Below are positions 44,265 to 52,665 of a stretch of DNA of 62,781 nucleotides, piece after piece. How positions within the stretch are numbered: the stretch's first letter is position 1; every line of letters begins with the position of its first letter. The position numbers and the translations under genes are program-made. The DNA comes from Alphaproteobacteria bacterium (GTDB lineage: Bacteria > Pseudomonadota > Alphaproteobacteria > UBA828), in the NCBI GenBank assembly GCA_022826345.1, contig JAJDVB010000079.1, positions 1 to 62,781 on the forward strand, read 5' to 3'. The notes under the pieces were generated by a model. It saw only the letters and a list, made by a program, of their open reading frames with translations. It searched no databases and was not told the DNA's origin.

Positions 44265-45686
44265 ATGACCGGCTCCCTCGCGCTGCCGCTGTGGATCCTG
44301 GGTGTGGTGGGCGCGCTCGCGCTGTGGGCCGCGCTCGACCGCATCCTGATGCCGAGCGCACGCTGGTTCCTGCGCCGCCGCCTCAACCGCATGATCGAGG
44401 AAGTGAACACGCGGCTCGAGCTGCAGATCCCGGCGTTTCAGCAGACCAAGCGCCGGGTGCTGATCGACCAGCTCGCCTACGACCCGCACGTGATGGAGGC
44501 GATCGAGGCCGAGGCCGAGGCCACCGGCACGCCGCGCGAGGTGCTGAGCCGGCAGGTGGAGCGCTACGCCCGCGAGATCGTGCCCTCCTTCAACGCCTAC
44601 GCCTACTTCCGCATCGGCTATCACCTCGCGCGACGGGCGGTGGAAAGCCTCTATCGCGTGCGTCTCGGCTATTCGGACGACGAGGCGCTGGCCCGCATCG
44701 AGCCCGGCGCCAGCGTCGTCTTCGTGATGAATCACCGCAGCAACATGGACTACGTGATCGTCGCCTACATGGCGGCGCACCGCTCCGCACTCAGCTATGC
44801 CGTCGGCGAATGGGCGCGGGTCTGGCCGCTCAGGATGCTGGTGCGCTCGCTCGGCGCCTACTTCGTGCGCCGCGGCTCGGGCAGCCGCCTCTACCGCCAA
44901 GTGCTGGCCCGCTACGTGCAGGCGGCGACGGCCGGCGGCGTGGTGCAGGCGGTCTACCCCGAGGGCGGCTTGAGCCGAGACGGCCGCCTGCGCAAGCCCA
45001 AGCTCGGCCTCATCAACTACATGGTCTCGTCCTTCGACCCGGAGGGGACGCGCGACCTGGTCTTCGTGCCCGTTGGGATCAACTACGACCGGGTGCTGGA
45101 GGACCGCATGCTGGTCCGCGCTCCGGGGCCGGGCGAGCCCCGGCGCAGCCGGGCGCACGTGCTCGCGACCGCGCTCCGCTTCGCTGCCCACAACGTGAGC
45201 CTGATGATTCGGCGGCGCTGGTACCGCTTCGGCTACGCCTGCGTGAACTTCGCCGCACCGATCTCCATGCGGGATTACGCCAAGGCGAACGGAATCGACT
45301 TTCGCGCGCTAGAGGTGGAGGAGCGCCACGAGGCCGTGGAAAAGCTCGGCGGCGAGCTATTGCAGGCGATCGCCGCGGCGATCCCGGTGCTGCCGGTGTC
45401 CCTGGTGGCGACGGTGTTCGTCCGCGCGGAAGGCGCGCTCGACCTGCTGGAGATCAAGGGGCGGACCCAGGCGCTGATCGACCGGCTAGAGCGCGAAGGC
45501 GCCTACGTCCACATCCCACGGGCGGACCGCGACTATGCCGTCACCGTGGGGCTTCGCATGCTGACGCTGCGGCACTTCGTGACCGAGGCGGACGGGCTCT
45601 ATCGCGCGAACGAGGGCGAGCGCGACATGCTGCGCTACTACGCCAACGCGATCGAGCACTTCCTGCCCGACGCGCAAGACGACTGA
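44265..45686 (+). CDS. PlsB-like glycerolipid acyltransferase (PlsC/LPLAT domain)
   Basis: 473 residues with one N-terminal membrane helix (ALPLWILGVVGALALWAAL). The acyltransferase motifs are VFVMNHRSNMDYVIV (HX4D catalytic pair), LGAYFVRRGSGSRLYRQVL, and VYPEGGLSRDGRLRKPKLG for glycerol-phosphate binding. It transfers acyl groups to glycerol-3-phosphate or a lysolipid at the inner membrane. It is shorter than E. coli PlsB (about 800 residues) and longer than PlsC, so the precise step is open. It diverges from pcm across 185 bases. Confidence 0.85.
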   Translation: MTGSLALPLWILGVVGALALWAALDRILMPSARWFLRRRLNRMIEEVNTRLELQIPAFQQTKRRVLIDQLAYDPHVMEAIEAEAEATGTPREVLSRQVERYAREIVPSFNAYAYFRIGYHLARRAVESLYRVRLGYSDDEALARIEPGASVVFVMNHRSNMDYVIVAYMAAHRSALSYAVGEWARVWPLRMLVRSLGAYFVRRGSGSRLYRQVLARYVQAATAGGVVQAVYPEGGLSRDGRLRKPKLGLINYMVSSFDPEGTRDLVFVPVGINYDRVLEDRMLVRAPGPGEPRRSRAHVLATALRFAAHNVSLMIRRRWYRFGYACVNFAAPISMRDYAKANGIDFRALEVEERHEAVEKLGGELLQAIAAAIPVLPVSLVATVFVRAEGALDLLEIKGRTQALIDRLEREGAYVHIPRADRDYAVTVGLRMLTLRHFVTEADGLYRANEGERDMLRYYANAIEHFLPDAQDD

Positions 45687-45747
45687 TCGGGCAGGAGGGG
45701 ACGCGCCGGCGACGAGAACCACCGGCGCGGCGCGATGGATTACTCGC

Positions 45748-46041
45748 TTACTCCACGCCTTCGACGAAGTAGACGCTGCTGTTGGAGGCCCTGAAGCGCA
45801 TCGGCAGCACCGCCTGGTACTCGGGGCAGTTGTACCACTCCTTCGCCTTTTCCATGCTTTCGAAGCGGATGATCACGATCCTGGGCGGCTTCGACATGCC
45901 ATCCATGTGAGCGACGTTGGTGGTGGCGGCGACCAGCTCCCCGCCGTAGGCCGCGACCGAGGGGCCGGCCTTCTCGGCGTACTCGTCCATGAGAGCCTGG
46001 TCGGTCACTTGCGATTCGGAAATCAGGTAGGCAGCAGGCAT
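45748..46041 (-). CDS. DUF1330 domain-containing protein
   Basis: 97 residues, MPAAYLISESQVTDQALMDE, KAGPSVAAYGGELVAAT, RIVIIRFESMEKAKEWYNC and PEYQAVLPMRFRAS. This is the ferredoxin-like DUF1330 dimer fold, function unknown. Start: ATG after AGGAGACC on the coding strand. It follows the flavoenzyme gene by 41 bases on the same strand, so the two are probably co-transcribed. Confidence 0.9.
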   Translation of the reverse strand: MPAAYLISESQVTDQALMDEYAEKAGPSVAAYGGELVAATTNVAHMDGMSKPPRIVIIRFESMEKAKEWYNCPEYQAVLPMRFRASNSSVYFVEGVE

Positions 46042-46082
46042 GAAAGGTCTCCTTGGGTTGGGCTGTGTCGTTGCGGAAAGGG

Positions 46083-48110
46083 TCAGAGCTTGCGGGCCTG
46101 GCGGTGGCCTTCGTAGACCGCCTCGTAAGCCGTGCGGGGCGCGGTAGCGTCGCCGATGGTCTCGACCGAGACGCCTCGCGCGGCAACCGCATTGTGCAGC
46201 GCGTTCTCGGAGCGCCGGCCGGTTGCCATCACGATCCAGTCGGCCTCGATCGTTCGCTCCGCCTCGTCGTGGTGGACGTTGTAGAGTGTCACCTTGTCGC
46301 CTTCGATGCGGCGCACGAAGTGATCGACGCAAACCGTCACCCCGGTCTGGTAGAGCTTGGGCAGAATCCAGTCGAGATAGACATCGAGGATGGTCTCCAT
46401 GCCGATCATGGGCCAGCGGGTGACCAGCGTGACCTCTTCGGCCCCGCCCTCCTTGCAGGCAACGGCGGTGAGCGGCGCTACCACGTCACAAAGGTCGTCC
46501 AGCACCATCACCTTGCCGCGCGGCCGGGCCTGGCCCTGGGCGACAGTATCCCAGCCCACGCAGTTGCCGGTCTCCCAGCCGGGAAGCCCCTCGCTGGTCC
46601 AGCCCTGGAAGCCGTCGACCGCGACTGAAGACCCCGTGGCCACCACCACGTGATCGGGCTTTACCGTCTCCAGCGCCTGATCCAGGTCCTCCTCCGTCAC
46701 CGGCGCACCGGTGACGATGCGGGTGCCGTTCTTCTCCGCCTGCGCCGCGAGCCAGCGGCCGATCTCGCCGTACTCGGCGCGGGTCGGCAGCAGCGACTGC
46801 ACCCGCACGTGGCCACCGGTCTCGCCCTCGGCTTCGTAGAGCGTGACGTTGTGGCCGCGGGCTGAGGCGACGCGCGCATATTCCAGCCCGGCCGGGCCGC
46901 CGCCGATGACCAGCACCGACTTGGGCTCCGCCACCTTGACCAGCGTGCCCTCGCCCCACTTCCCCTCGCGGCCTACGGTGGGGTTGTAGATGCACTGCAC
47001 GCGCCCGCCCCGGCTCACGCTCTTCCAGCAGAAGTTCGCGGCAACGCAGGCACGAATGTCGTCGGTGCGGCCCTCCTCAGCCTTCTTGGCCCAATGGGGG
47101 TCGGTGAAGAGCTGGCGCGCGAGGCAGATGGCATCGCCGTCGCCGGCTTCCAGAAGCCGCTCGGCCACGTCAGGCGTGGTGATGCGGCCCACCAGCAGCA
47201 CCGGCTTCGACGAGATCTCGCGGATCTTGCGGGCGTAACCCCGCTCCCAGCCTGCCTCGAACTCCATCGGCGTGTGGATGAAGGCGTGATGCACGCCGGC
47301 CGAGACGTTGACGTAGTCGATATCGGCCCGCCTCTCGATTTCGGCGACGATGTCCCGCACCTCGTCGATTTCCAGATCGCCCGGCCAGAACGAAGTCGAG
47401 TTGATGCGGTAGCCGACGAACCTGTCGTCGCCGGCAGCAGCGCGCATCCGCTTCAATGCCTCGAGGGGGAAGCGCAGGCGGTTGTCCAGCGAGCCGCCCC
47501 AGCGGTCGGTGCGCTTGTTGTAGAGCGGCGAGATGAACTGCCAGGGCAGGTAGCCGTGGCTGAGATGAAGCTCGACCCCGTCGAGCCCCGCCGCGAAGGC
47601 ACGGACCGCGGCGCTGCCGAAGGCTTCGAGCAGCTCCTCGATCTCGTCCTCGTCCAGCTCCTTGGGCGTGGACGCGCCGGGGAACTCGCCCAAGGGCACC
47701 TGGCTCGGCGAGACGGAGTACCAGGTCTCATCGGGGTCGTAGGTGGCCTCCTGCTTGAAGGTGGGGAAGCCCCTTACGCCCGAGTGCCAGAGTTGGATCG
47801 CGAGCTTGCAGCCTTCGGCGTGGACCGCGTCGGCGATTTTCGACAGCGGCTCGATCTGCCGGTCGTCGAAGAGCTGCGGCATGAGCAGCGGCGCCATGAG
47901 CGAACTCCGGTGGACGTGGGTCCCACCGATGATAATGAGGCCGACTCCGCCCTCGGCACGCTCGCGGTAATAGTGGGTCGCCATGTCGATGAAGAGCCCA
48001 TTCCACGGGTCGGAGACCCAGCTCGGGCAGGTCGGCGGGAACACCACGCGGTTCTTGATTGTGGTGTTGCGAATCTTCCATTCCGAGAAAAGCCGCGGAT
48101 AGGTCGCCAT
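46083..48110 (-). CDS. TMADH/2,4-dienoyl-CoA reductase-like flavoprotein with altered Fe-S motif
   Basis: 675 residues. An Old-Yellow-Enzyme FMN barrel (LIIIGGTHVHRSS, CKLAIQLWHSGVRGF, GVELHLSHGYLPWQF, SPLYNKRTDRWGGSLDN) is joined to an FAD/NAD(P) domain (SVLVIGGGPAGLEYARVA). The 4Fe-4S segment between them has cysteines 355, 361 and 373, but the second expected ligand is alanine 358 (CVAANFCW). Family members oxidise trimethylamine, dimethylglycine or N-methylproline, or reduce dienoyl-CoA. The substrate here is unknown; a proline-betaine or N-methyl amine demethylase is a guess. The ATG at 48110 follows a purine-rich GGGGAGTG. Confidence 0.88.
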   Translation of the reverse strand: MATYPRLFSEWKIRNTTIKNRVVFPPTCPSWVSDPWNGLFIDMATHYYRERAEGGVGLIIIGGTHVHRSSLMAPLLMPQLFDDRQIEPLSKIADAVHAEGCKLAIQLWHSGVRGFPTFKQEATYDPDETWYSVSPSQVPLGEFPGASTPKELDEDEIEELLEAFGSAAVRAFAAGLDGVELHLSHGYLPWQFISPLYNKRTDRWGGSLDNRLRFPLEALKRMRAAAGDDRFVGYRINSTSFWPGDLEIDEVRDIVAEIERRADIDYVNVSAGVHHAFIHTPMEFEAGWERGYARKIREISSKPVLLVGRITTPDVAERLLEAGDGDAICLARQLFTDPHWAKKAEEGRTDDIRACVAANFCWKSVSRGGRVQCIYNPTVGREGKWGEGTLVKVAEPKSVLVIGGGPAGLEYARVASARGHNVTLYEAEGETGGHVRVQSLLPTRAEYGEIGRWLAAQAEKNGTRIVTGAPVTEEDLDQALETVKPDHVVVATGSSVAVDGFQGWTSEGLPGWETGNCVGWDTVAQGQARPRGKVMVLDDLCDVVAPLTAVACKEGGAEEVTLVTRWPMIGMETILDVYLDWILPKLYQTGVTVCVDHFVRRIEGDKVTLYNVHHDEAERTIEADWIVMATGRRSENALHNAVAARGVSVETIGDATAPRTAYEAVYEGHRQARKL

Positions 48111-48242
48111 GTCGCACTCCCCCCTATGGCGGGCACCCGGCCGGGCGCCCTGTGCATGACCGGTTGGGTCCATTACACTCGGCTTGGCGCGGGAACGCCA
48201 GTTTCGCGGCCTCTGGCCGGCTCACGATTTGGGAGGGCGGCG

Positions 48243-49658
48243 ATGTCCGACACCTATCGCGCGGTGATCCCCTACGAATCCCTCGATCCGCTGACCATCG
48301 GCTCGGCCGACGATCCGGCCATGGTCTATCGGGAGACCCTGACCCTCGACATCCCCGAGGCGAACCTGCTGGCGGCGCTCTTTCCCGACGAGCCCGCGCC
48401 CGTTGCGAACCCCACCGAGGCTGCGGCGGAAGCGCTGGAGGCGCCGCATTCGGGGCCTCGATTCTCGGAGATGATCGGGCCGGACAAGAGCCTCGCCATC
48501 ATCATCGACAACCAGTTCCGCCCGACGCCCACGTCGAAGCTGCTGCCGGCGGTGCTGGATGCCATTGAGGCGCATGGAGTCAAGGACGCGCGCGTGGTCT
48601 GCGCCAACGGCAAGGTCTTCCCCATGTCCGAGCGCGATACAGAGCTCAAGCTCGGCCGGGAGAACCTCGTACGCATGGAGCGGCTCGGCATCCCCTTCTT
48701 CCAGAACGAGCCGCGCGACCCCGAGCAGTACGTCTTCATCGGCATGACCACAGGCGGCACGCCGGTCTGGCTGCACAAGGAGGTCGCGAAGTCCGACGTG
48801 ACGCTCTCCATGGGTCAGGCGCAGTCCAACCACTGGGGCGCCGGCGGGGGCGGCAAGCTGATCCTGCCCGGTGTGGTTTCGGACGAGACCATCGAATCCA
48901 ACCACTGCGCCTTCGTGATGTCGCCCAAGACCCATTACGGCGCTTTGGCTGGGCCGATGCGGACCGATATCGACGAGGCCGCCACCATGTGCGGGCTCTC
49001 GGCGACGCTCAACAGCGTGCTGGACACCAGGGGCCGGCTCTGCTTCATCAACTTCGGCGCGCACCCGGACGCGCACCGCGAGGCGATCCGCTACTTCAAC
49101 GGCATCTACGCCTACGACCGCCCCGCCGGCGGGGCGGCCGACATCGCCATCTGCGGCGTCTTCGCGCCGACCGATCACCTGTTCTTCCACACCGGCTGGG
49201 GCTGCATGTCCTCCGACCTGCTGGTGAAGGACGGCGGCACGCTGATCTATTGCAGCCCGTCCCCCGGCGTGAGCACGCATCTCGGCGACTTCCCCGGCCT
49301 CGCGCTCATGGACCTGATGAAGCCCTACATGCCGCCCTCGCCGGCAAACCTGGAGCGCGTCTACCGCGACATTCACAGCCGCACCATCGAGATGTGGGCG
49401 GGCTGCATCTGGGTGCCGATCTACGAGGTCATGGTGCGCAAGCACCTCCACGTAGTGACGCTGGAAGAGAACCTCGAGATGGCGGCCGATATCGGGATCG
49501 AGGCCGGCACCTCGCTGGAGGATGCCTTCGCCGCGGCGATGGCCCGCCACGGACCGGACGCCAAGGTCGCGGTGCTGCCCTTCGCCCGCTATCAGCTACC
49601 GCGCGATGCGATCCGCATGCCGGCGGAGGTCGAGCCCATGGCGCAGGCGGCGGAGTAG
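48243..49658 (+). CDS. LarA-like (DUF2088 / lactate racemase domain) protein
   Basis: 471 residues. DNQFRPTPTSKLLPAVLDAI and the later NHWGAGGGGKLILPGVVSD (H197, K205) resemble the LarA family, where a lysine holds the nickel-pincer cofactor. The expected AxGxH histidine appears as ANGK (K124), so a normal lactate racemase reaction is doubtful. Many LarA-like proteins have other 2-hydroxyacid substrates. Start: ATG after GGGAGG. It diverges from the flavoenzyme gene (132-base gap). Confidence 0.82.
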   Translation: MSDTYRAVIPYESLDPLTIGSADDPAMVYRETLTLDIPEANLLAALFPDEPAPVANPTEAAAEALEAPHSGPRFSEMIGPDKSLAIIIDNQFRPTPTSKLLPAVLDAIEAHGVKDARVVCANGKVFPMSERDTELKLGRENLVRMERLGIPFFQNEPRDPEQYVFIGMTTGGTPVWLHKEVAKSDVTLSMGQAQSNHWGAGGGGKLILPGVVSDETIESNHCAFVMSPKTHYGALAGPMRTDIDEAATMCGLSATLNSVLDTRGRLCFINFGAHPDAHREAIRYFNGIYAYDRPAGGAADIAICGVFAPTDHLFFHTGWGCMSSDLLVKDGGTLIYCSPSPGVSTHLGDFPGLALMDLMKPYMPPSPANLERVYRDIHSRTIEMWAGCIWVPIYEVMVRKHLHVVTLEENLEMAADIGIEAGTSLEDAFAAAMARHGPDAKVAVLPFARYQLPRDAIRMPAEVEPMAQAAE

Positions 49659-49668
49659 GCCCGTTTCC

Positions 49669-49983
49669 ATGCCCTCCCCCGGCGCTTCGGCCGCGCCGAT
49701 CACGGGATCCACGACCGTGGTCGAGTTACTGGAGCGCTTCCCCGGCGGCGAAGCCGCTGACTTGATGGCGAGGCTCGCTTGGCCCTGCGCCCACTGCTCG
49801 GGCGCGCTGCACGAGCCCATCAGCATGGCCGCCAAGCGCCATGCGAACCGCGCCGGCCCCGTGGTGCGTGCCTTCCAGGCGTTGGAGCGCGGCGGCCCGA
49901 GCGAGGCCGAGATCGCCGAGGCCACCGCCAAGCACGAGAAGCGCGCCGACCCGGCGGCACTCTGGGCCCGCTACACGCGCTAG
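49669..49983 (+). CDS. small DUF1858-like protein
   Basis: 104 residues. TVVELLERFPGGEAADLMAR and LAWPCAHCSGALHEPISMAA resemble the DUF1858 unit, a short helical domain with a C-x2-C motif, here C-A-H-C. The rest (EIAEATAKHEKRADPAALW) is helical and charged. It starts 10 bases after the LarA-like gene and is probably co-transcribed with it. Function is unknown. Confidence 0.65.
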   Translation: MPSPGASAAPITGSTTVVELLERFPGGEAADLMARLAWPCAHCSGALHEPISMAAKRHANRAGPVVRAFQALERGGPSEAEIAEATAKHEKRADPAALWARYTR

Positions 49984-50050
49984 ACCGCGCCCGCCTGCGC
50001 GGCCTCGTGGCGCAGGTTATGACCTTGGTTCTAAAGCTAAATTAACCTCC

Positions 50051-50139
50051 CGTTATGGTCTGTCATAACGTGGCGTATCGCGCACGATACCAAAGAGCGT
50101 GCGCGAAATCCCTTGGGTTATTCTCGCACAAACGTGCGA
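50051..50139. promoter_or_regulatory. three successive short inverted repeats before the polysaccharide locus
   Basis: CGTTATG-6-CATAACG (50051-50070), GTATCG-4-CGATAC (50075-50090) and TCGCAC-4-GTGCGA (50124-50139) lie in 90 bases of the 231-bp gap upstream of the methyltransferase gene. None has a T-run. They may be operators, or the first may be a weak terminator for the LarA-like operon. Confidence 0.45.
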
Positions 50140-50214
50140 ATTAACATTTGCGCTCTATACGCCTTATTCCAAGTTCTATACACTCGATTTAGTATTGTGA
50201 AAGGCGGGCGTTCT

Positions 50215-50925
50215 ATGGTGCGGTGTAACATATGCGGTCGTTCGAGGTTCAAGGCGGGTCCTGGAGGGCGGATGAGCCGAGGCGGCAAGCGACCCGCCTG
50301 TGAGTCCTGCGGATCTTTGGAGCGGCATCGCACCGTGCGCGCCGTCTGGCAGCCGCTGGTCGGGGCGGAGCTGCGCCGCCTCAAGGCGATTCAGTTCAGT
50401 CTCGATCCGTCCGTAAACAAGGATTGGTTCGATTACTTGGAAATCTCGATCTATGAAAAGAGAAACTCCCTTGACTTGGAGGACATATACCGCTTGTCCG
50501 GAAGTTATGACATTGTCATATGCAATCATATTCTGGAGCATATCGAAGACGATCGTCGCGCGTTTCGGGAAATTATGCGCGTTCTAACGCCCTCGGGATT
50601 CTTCCAATTCACGGTGCCGCTTCCTCAGACGCGCGCCGTTACGGAGGAGTGGGGTTATCCGGACCGTCCCCACGGGCACTACCGGTTGTATGGGAGAGAC
50701 GTGATCGATCGTTTCACCGAAGCCAGGCCGGGCACGCGGTTCCTGTGCGTTCCATGCGTCGATCCCGTTACCGGAGAACCGGATTTCGTGTACTTCGCAT
50801 TTCCCAAAGAGCGCCGGCTGAACGGGATTCACCGGATGCTCGGCCAGGCGTTCCCGTCGCTGACGGTGGACGGGCACGGTGGGTCGAGCGCTTCGGTCGG
50901 GGGCCGTCACGCCGCAAATCGCTGA
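50215..50925 (+). CDS. class I SAM-dependent methyltransferase with N-terminal zinc ribbon
   Basis: 236 residues. The N-terminus VRCNICGRSRF ... CESCGSLERHR has two C-x2-C pairs, a likely zinc ribbon. A short Rossmann methyltransferase follows, with YDIVICNHILEHIEDDRRAF and VLTPSGFFQFTVPLP. The glycine-rich SAM loop is replaced by a divergent segment, as in many methyltransferases of cell-surface sugar loci. The ATG at 50215 begins the zinc ribbon. GC content is below that of its neighbours. It is the first gene of the polysaccharide locus. Confidence 0.75.
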   Translation: MVRCNICGRSRFKAGPGGRMSRGGKRPACESCGSLERHRTVRAVWQPLVGAELRRLKAIQFSLDPSVNKDWFDYLEISIYEKRNSLDLEDIYRLSGSYDIVICNHILEHIEDDRRAFREIMRVLTPSGFFQFTVPLPQTRAVTEEWGYPDRPHGHYRLYGRDVIDRFTEARPGTRFLCVPCVDPVTGEPDFVYFAFPKERRLNGIHRMLGQAFPSLTVDGHGGSSASVGGRHAANR

Positions 50926-50929
50926 GCGC

Positions 50930-51775
50930 GTGCAGAGCAGGTCCGTGGGGCGGCTCGCCACGGTGTCACGGGATCGCGTCGAAGCGCCGTCTCAAGCGGC
51001 TCTGGCGTTGCTCGATCTCGCCCAAGGCGCGCGAGCGCATCATCTCTGGTACCTGCTCGCCTGGCAGGACATCCGCCGGCTTTACCGACGATCCGTCCTC
51101 GGGCCGTTCTGGCTCACCGTTAGCATGGGTGCGCTGGTGGGCGTACTGGGAACGCTCTACGGCATGCTGTTCGAGGTGGATAGCGCGGACTACGTGCCCT
51201 TCCTCGCGCTCGGCTTCATCGTCTGGACGCTGATCTCCGGCGTCATCACCGACGGCTGCAAGGCCTTCATCAATGCGGAGGGCATCATCAAGCAGGTGGG
51301 CCTGCCGCTCTCGATCCACGTGTACCGTCTGCTTTGGCGTCATCTTCTCATCCTGTTCCACAACGCTGCGGTGTTCGTCGTGGTGGCCGCGGTCCTTGCG
51401 GTTTGGCCGGGCTGGACCGGCCTGCTTGCCCTGCCGGGCCTGGTGTTGCTCTGCCTGAACGGCATCTGGGCGGGCTTGCTGCTTGGCATCGTCTCGGCCC
51501 GCTTCCGCGACGTGCCGCCGATCGTGACCAGCGTTGTGCGGATCTGCTTCTTCGTGACCCCGATCATCTGGACGCCGGAGCTCTTGCCGGCACGCACCCT
51601 GGTGCTGGACGCCAATCCCTTCTTCCACCTGGTGGAGGTGGTGCGGGCGCCGCTGCTGGGTCAGATGCCGGGGCTGGCTTCCTGGATTGCGGTGCTGGTC
51701 ATGACGGCCGCAGGCTGGCTCGTGACCTTCGCGTTCTTCCGCCGTTACCGGCGGCGGATCGCCTATTGGGTCTGA
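50930..51775 (+). CDS. polysaccharide ABC-2 transporter permease
   Basis: 281 residues with about six membrane helices. LLAWQDIRRLYRRSVLGPFW at the first cytoplasmic segment is the classic Wzm/KpsM-type motif; FVTPIIWTPELLPA and NPFFHLVEVVRAPLLGQ are also typical. It exports a lipid-linked glycan across the inner membrane with the ATPase encoded next. The GTG at 50930 lies four bases after the methyltransferase stop; a GTG at 50879 would overlap that gene. Confidence 0.88.
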   Translation: MQSRSVGRLATVSRDRVEAPSQAALALLDLAQGARAHHLWYLLAWQDIRRLYRRSVLGPFWLTVSMGALVGVLGTLYGMLFEVDSADYVPFLALGFIVWTLISGVITDGCKAFINAEGIIKQVGLPLSIHVYRLLWRHLLILFHNAAVFVVVAAVLAVWPGWTGLLALPGLVLLCLNGIWAGLLLGIVSARFRDVPPIVTSVVRICFFVTPIIWTPELLPARTLVLDANPFFHLVEVVRAPLLGQMPGLASWIAVLVMTAAGWLVTFAFFRRYRRRIAYWV

Positions 51776-51780
51776 GTGCC

Positions 51781-52533
51781 GTGGTCAGCCTGCGGCTCGA
51801 AGCGGTCACGGTCGACTTTCCCGTCTACAGCGCCGGCGCGCGGTCCCTGAAGAAACGCTTGCTTCATCGCGGCACCGGCGGGCGCATCGTGCATGAGGCC
51901 GCCAACCGACTGCGGGTGCGCGCGCTTGAAGACGTGAGTCTCGCCTTGAAACACGGTGATCGGGTCGGGCTGGTCGGCTCCAACGGCGCGGGGAAGACGA
52001 CACTGCTCCGCGTGCTCGCCGGCGCCTACGAGCCCACACGCGGTCGAGTGGAGCGACGCGGCCGCACGGCGTCGCTTCTCAACGTGTCGCTCGGAATCGA
52101 TGCCGAGGCGACGGGCTACGAGAACATCATGACCCGAGGGCTCTTCCTGGGTCTCCGGCCCGAGCAAGTGCGCGCCCGCGTGGATGACATCGCGGCGTTT
52201 ACCGAGCTCGGCGAGTATCTGGCGATGCCGGTGCACACCTACTCGGCGGGCATGCGACTGCGGCTCGCCTTTGCGGTGTGCACCAGTTTCGATCCCGAAA
52301 TCCTGCTGATGGACGAGTGGCTGGGCATCGGCGACCAGGCGTTCGTTGAAAAAGCGAAACACCGGCTCGAACAGTTCGTGGAGCGCGCCGGAATACTGGT
52401 GCTCGCCTCGCAACATACCTCCCTGCTTCAGCGAGTTTGCTCTACGGGCGTCTTGCTCGATAAAGGAAGGGTCATGTGTTTCGAATCGATCGATGAAGTG
52501 CTACGCATGTATCAGAACGCTACCCGGTTATAA
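51781..52533 (+). CDS. polysaccharide ABC transporter ATP-binding protein
   Basis: 250-residue nucleotide-binding subunit. Walker A is GLVGSNGAGKTTLLRVL, the signature region VHTYSAGMRLRLAFAV and Walker B ILLMDEWLGIGD. It has no C-terminal carbohydrate-binding domain, so it is of the KpsT/Wzt-without-recognition type. The GTG at 51781, five bases after the permease stop, begins the conserved VSLRLEAVTVDFPVY. Confidence 0.9.
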   Translation: MVSLRLEAVTVDFPVYSAGARSLKKRLLHRGTGGRIVHEAANRLRVRALEDVSLALKHGDRVGLVGSNGAGKTTLLRVLAGAYEPTRGRVERRGRTASLLNVSLGIDAEATGYENIMTRGLFLGLRPEQVRARVDDIAAFTELGEYLAMPVHTYSAGMRLRLAFAVCTSFDPEILLMDEWLGIGDQAFVEKAKHRLEQFVERAGILVLASQHTSLLQRVCSTGVLLDKGRVMCFESIDEVLRMYQNATRL

Positions 52534-52593
52534 TGGTCCATATTACTACAAGTAATCGGCACATATGATGCAATATTCCCAACTTAATATCTG

Positions 52594-52637
52594 TTGACTA
52601 CGCTCTCCAACATCATACACTATCCGCTCCATATAAT
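52594..52637 (+). promoter_or_regulatory. candidate promoter before the large glycosyltransferase
   Basis: The 132-bp gap after the ABC ATPase is markedly AT-rich. TTGACT (52594-52599) and TACACT (52616-52621) are 16 bases apart, a sigma70-like arrangement. A perfect TATAAT is at 52632-52637 but without a good -35. It may give the next genes their own transcript. Confidence 0.4.
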
Positions 52638-52665
52638 ATTTCGAAACCCCTCGGAATAACGTGCT

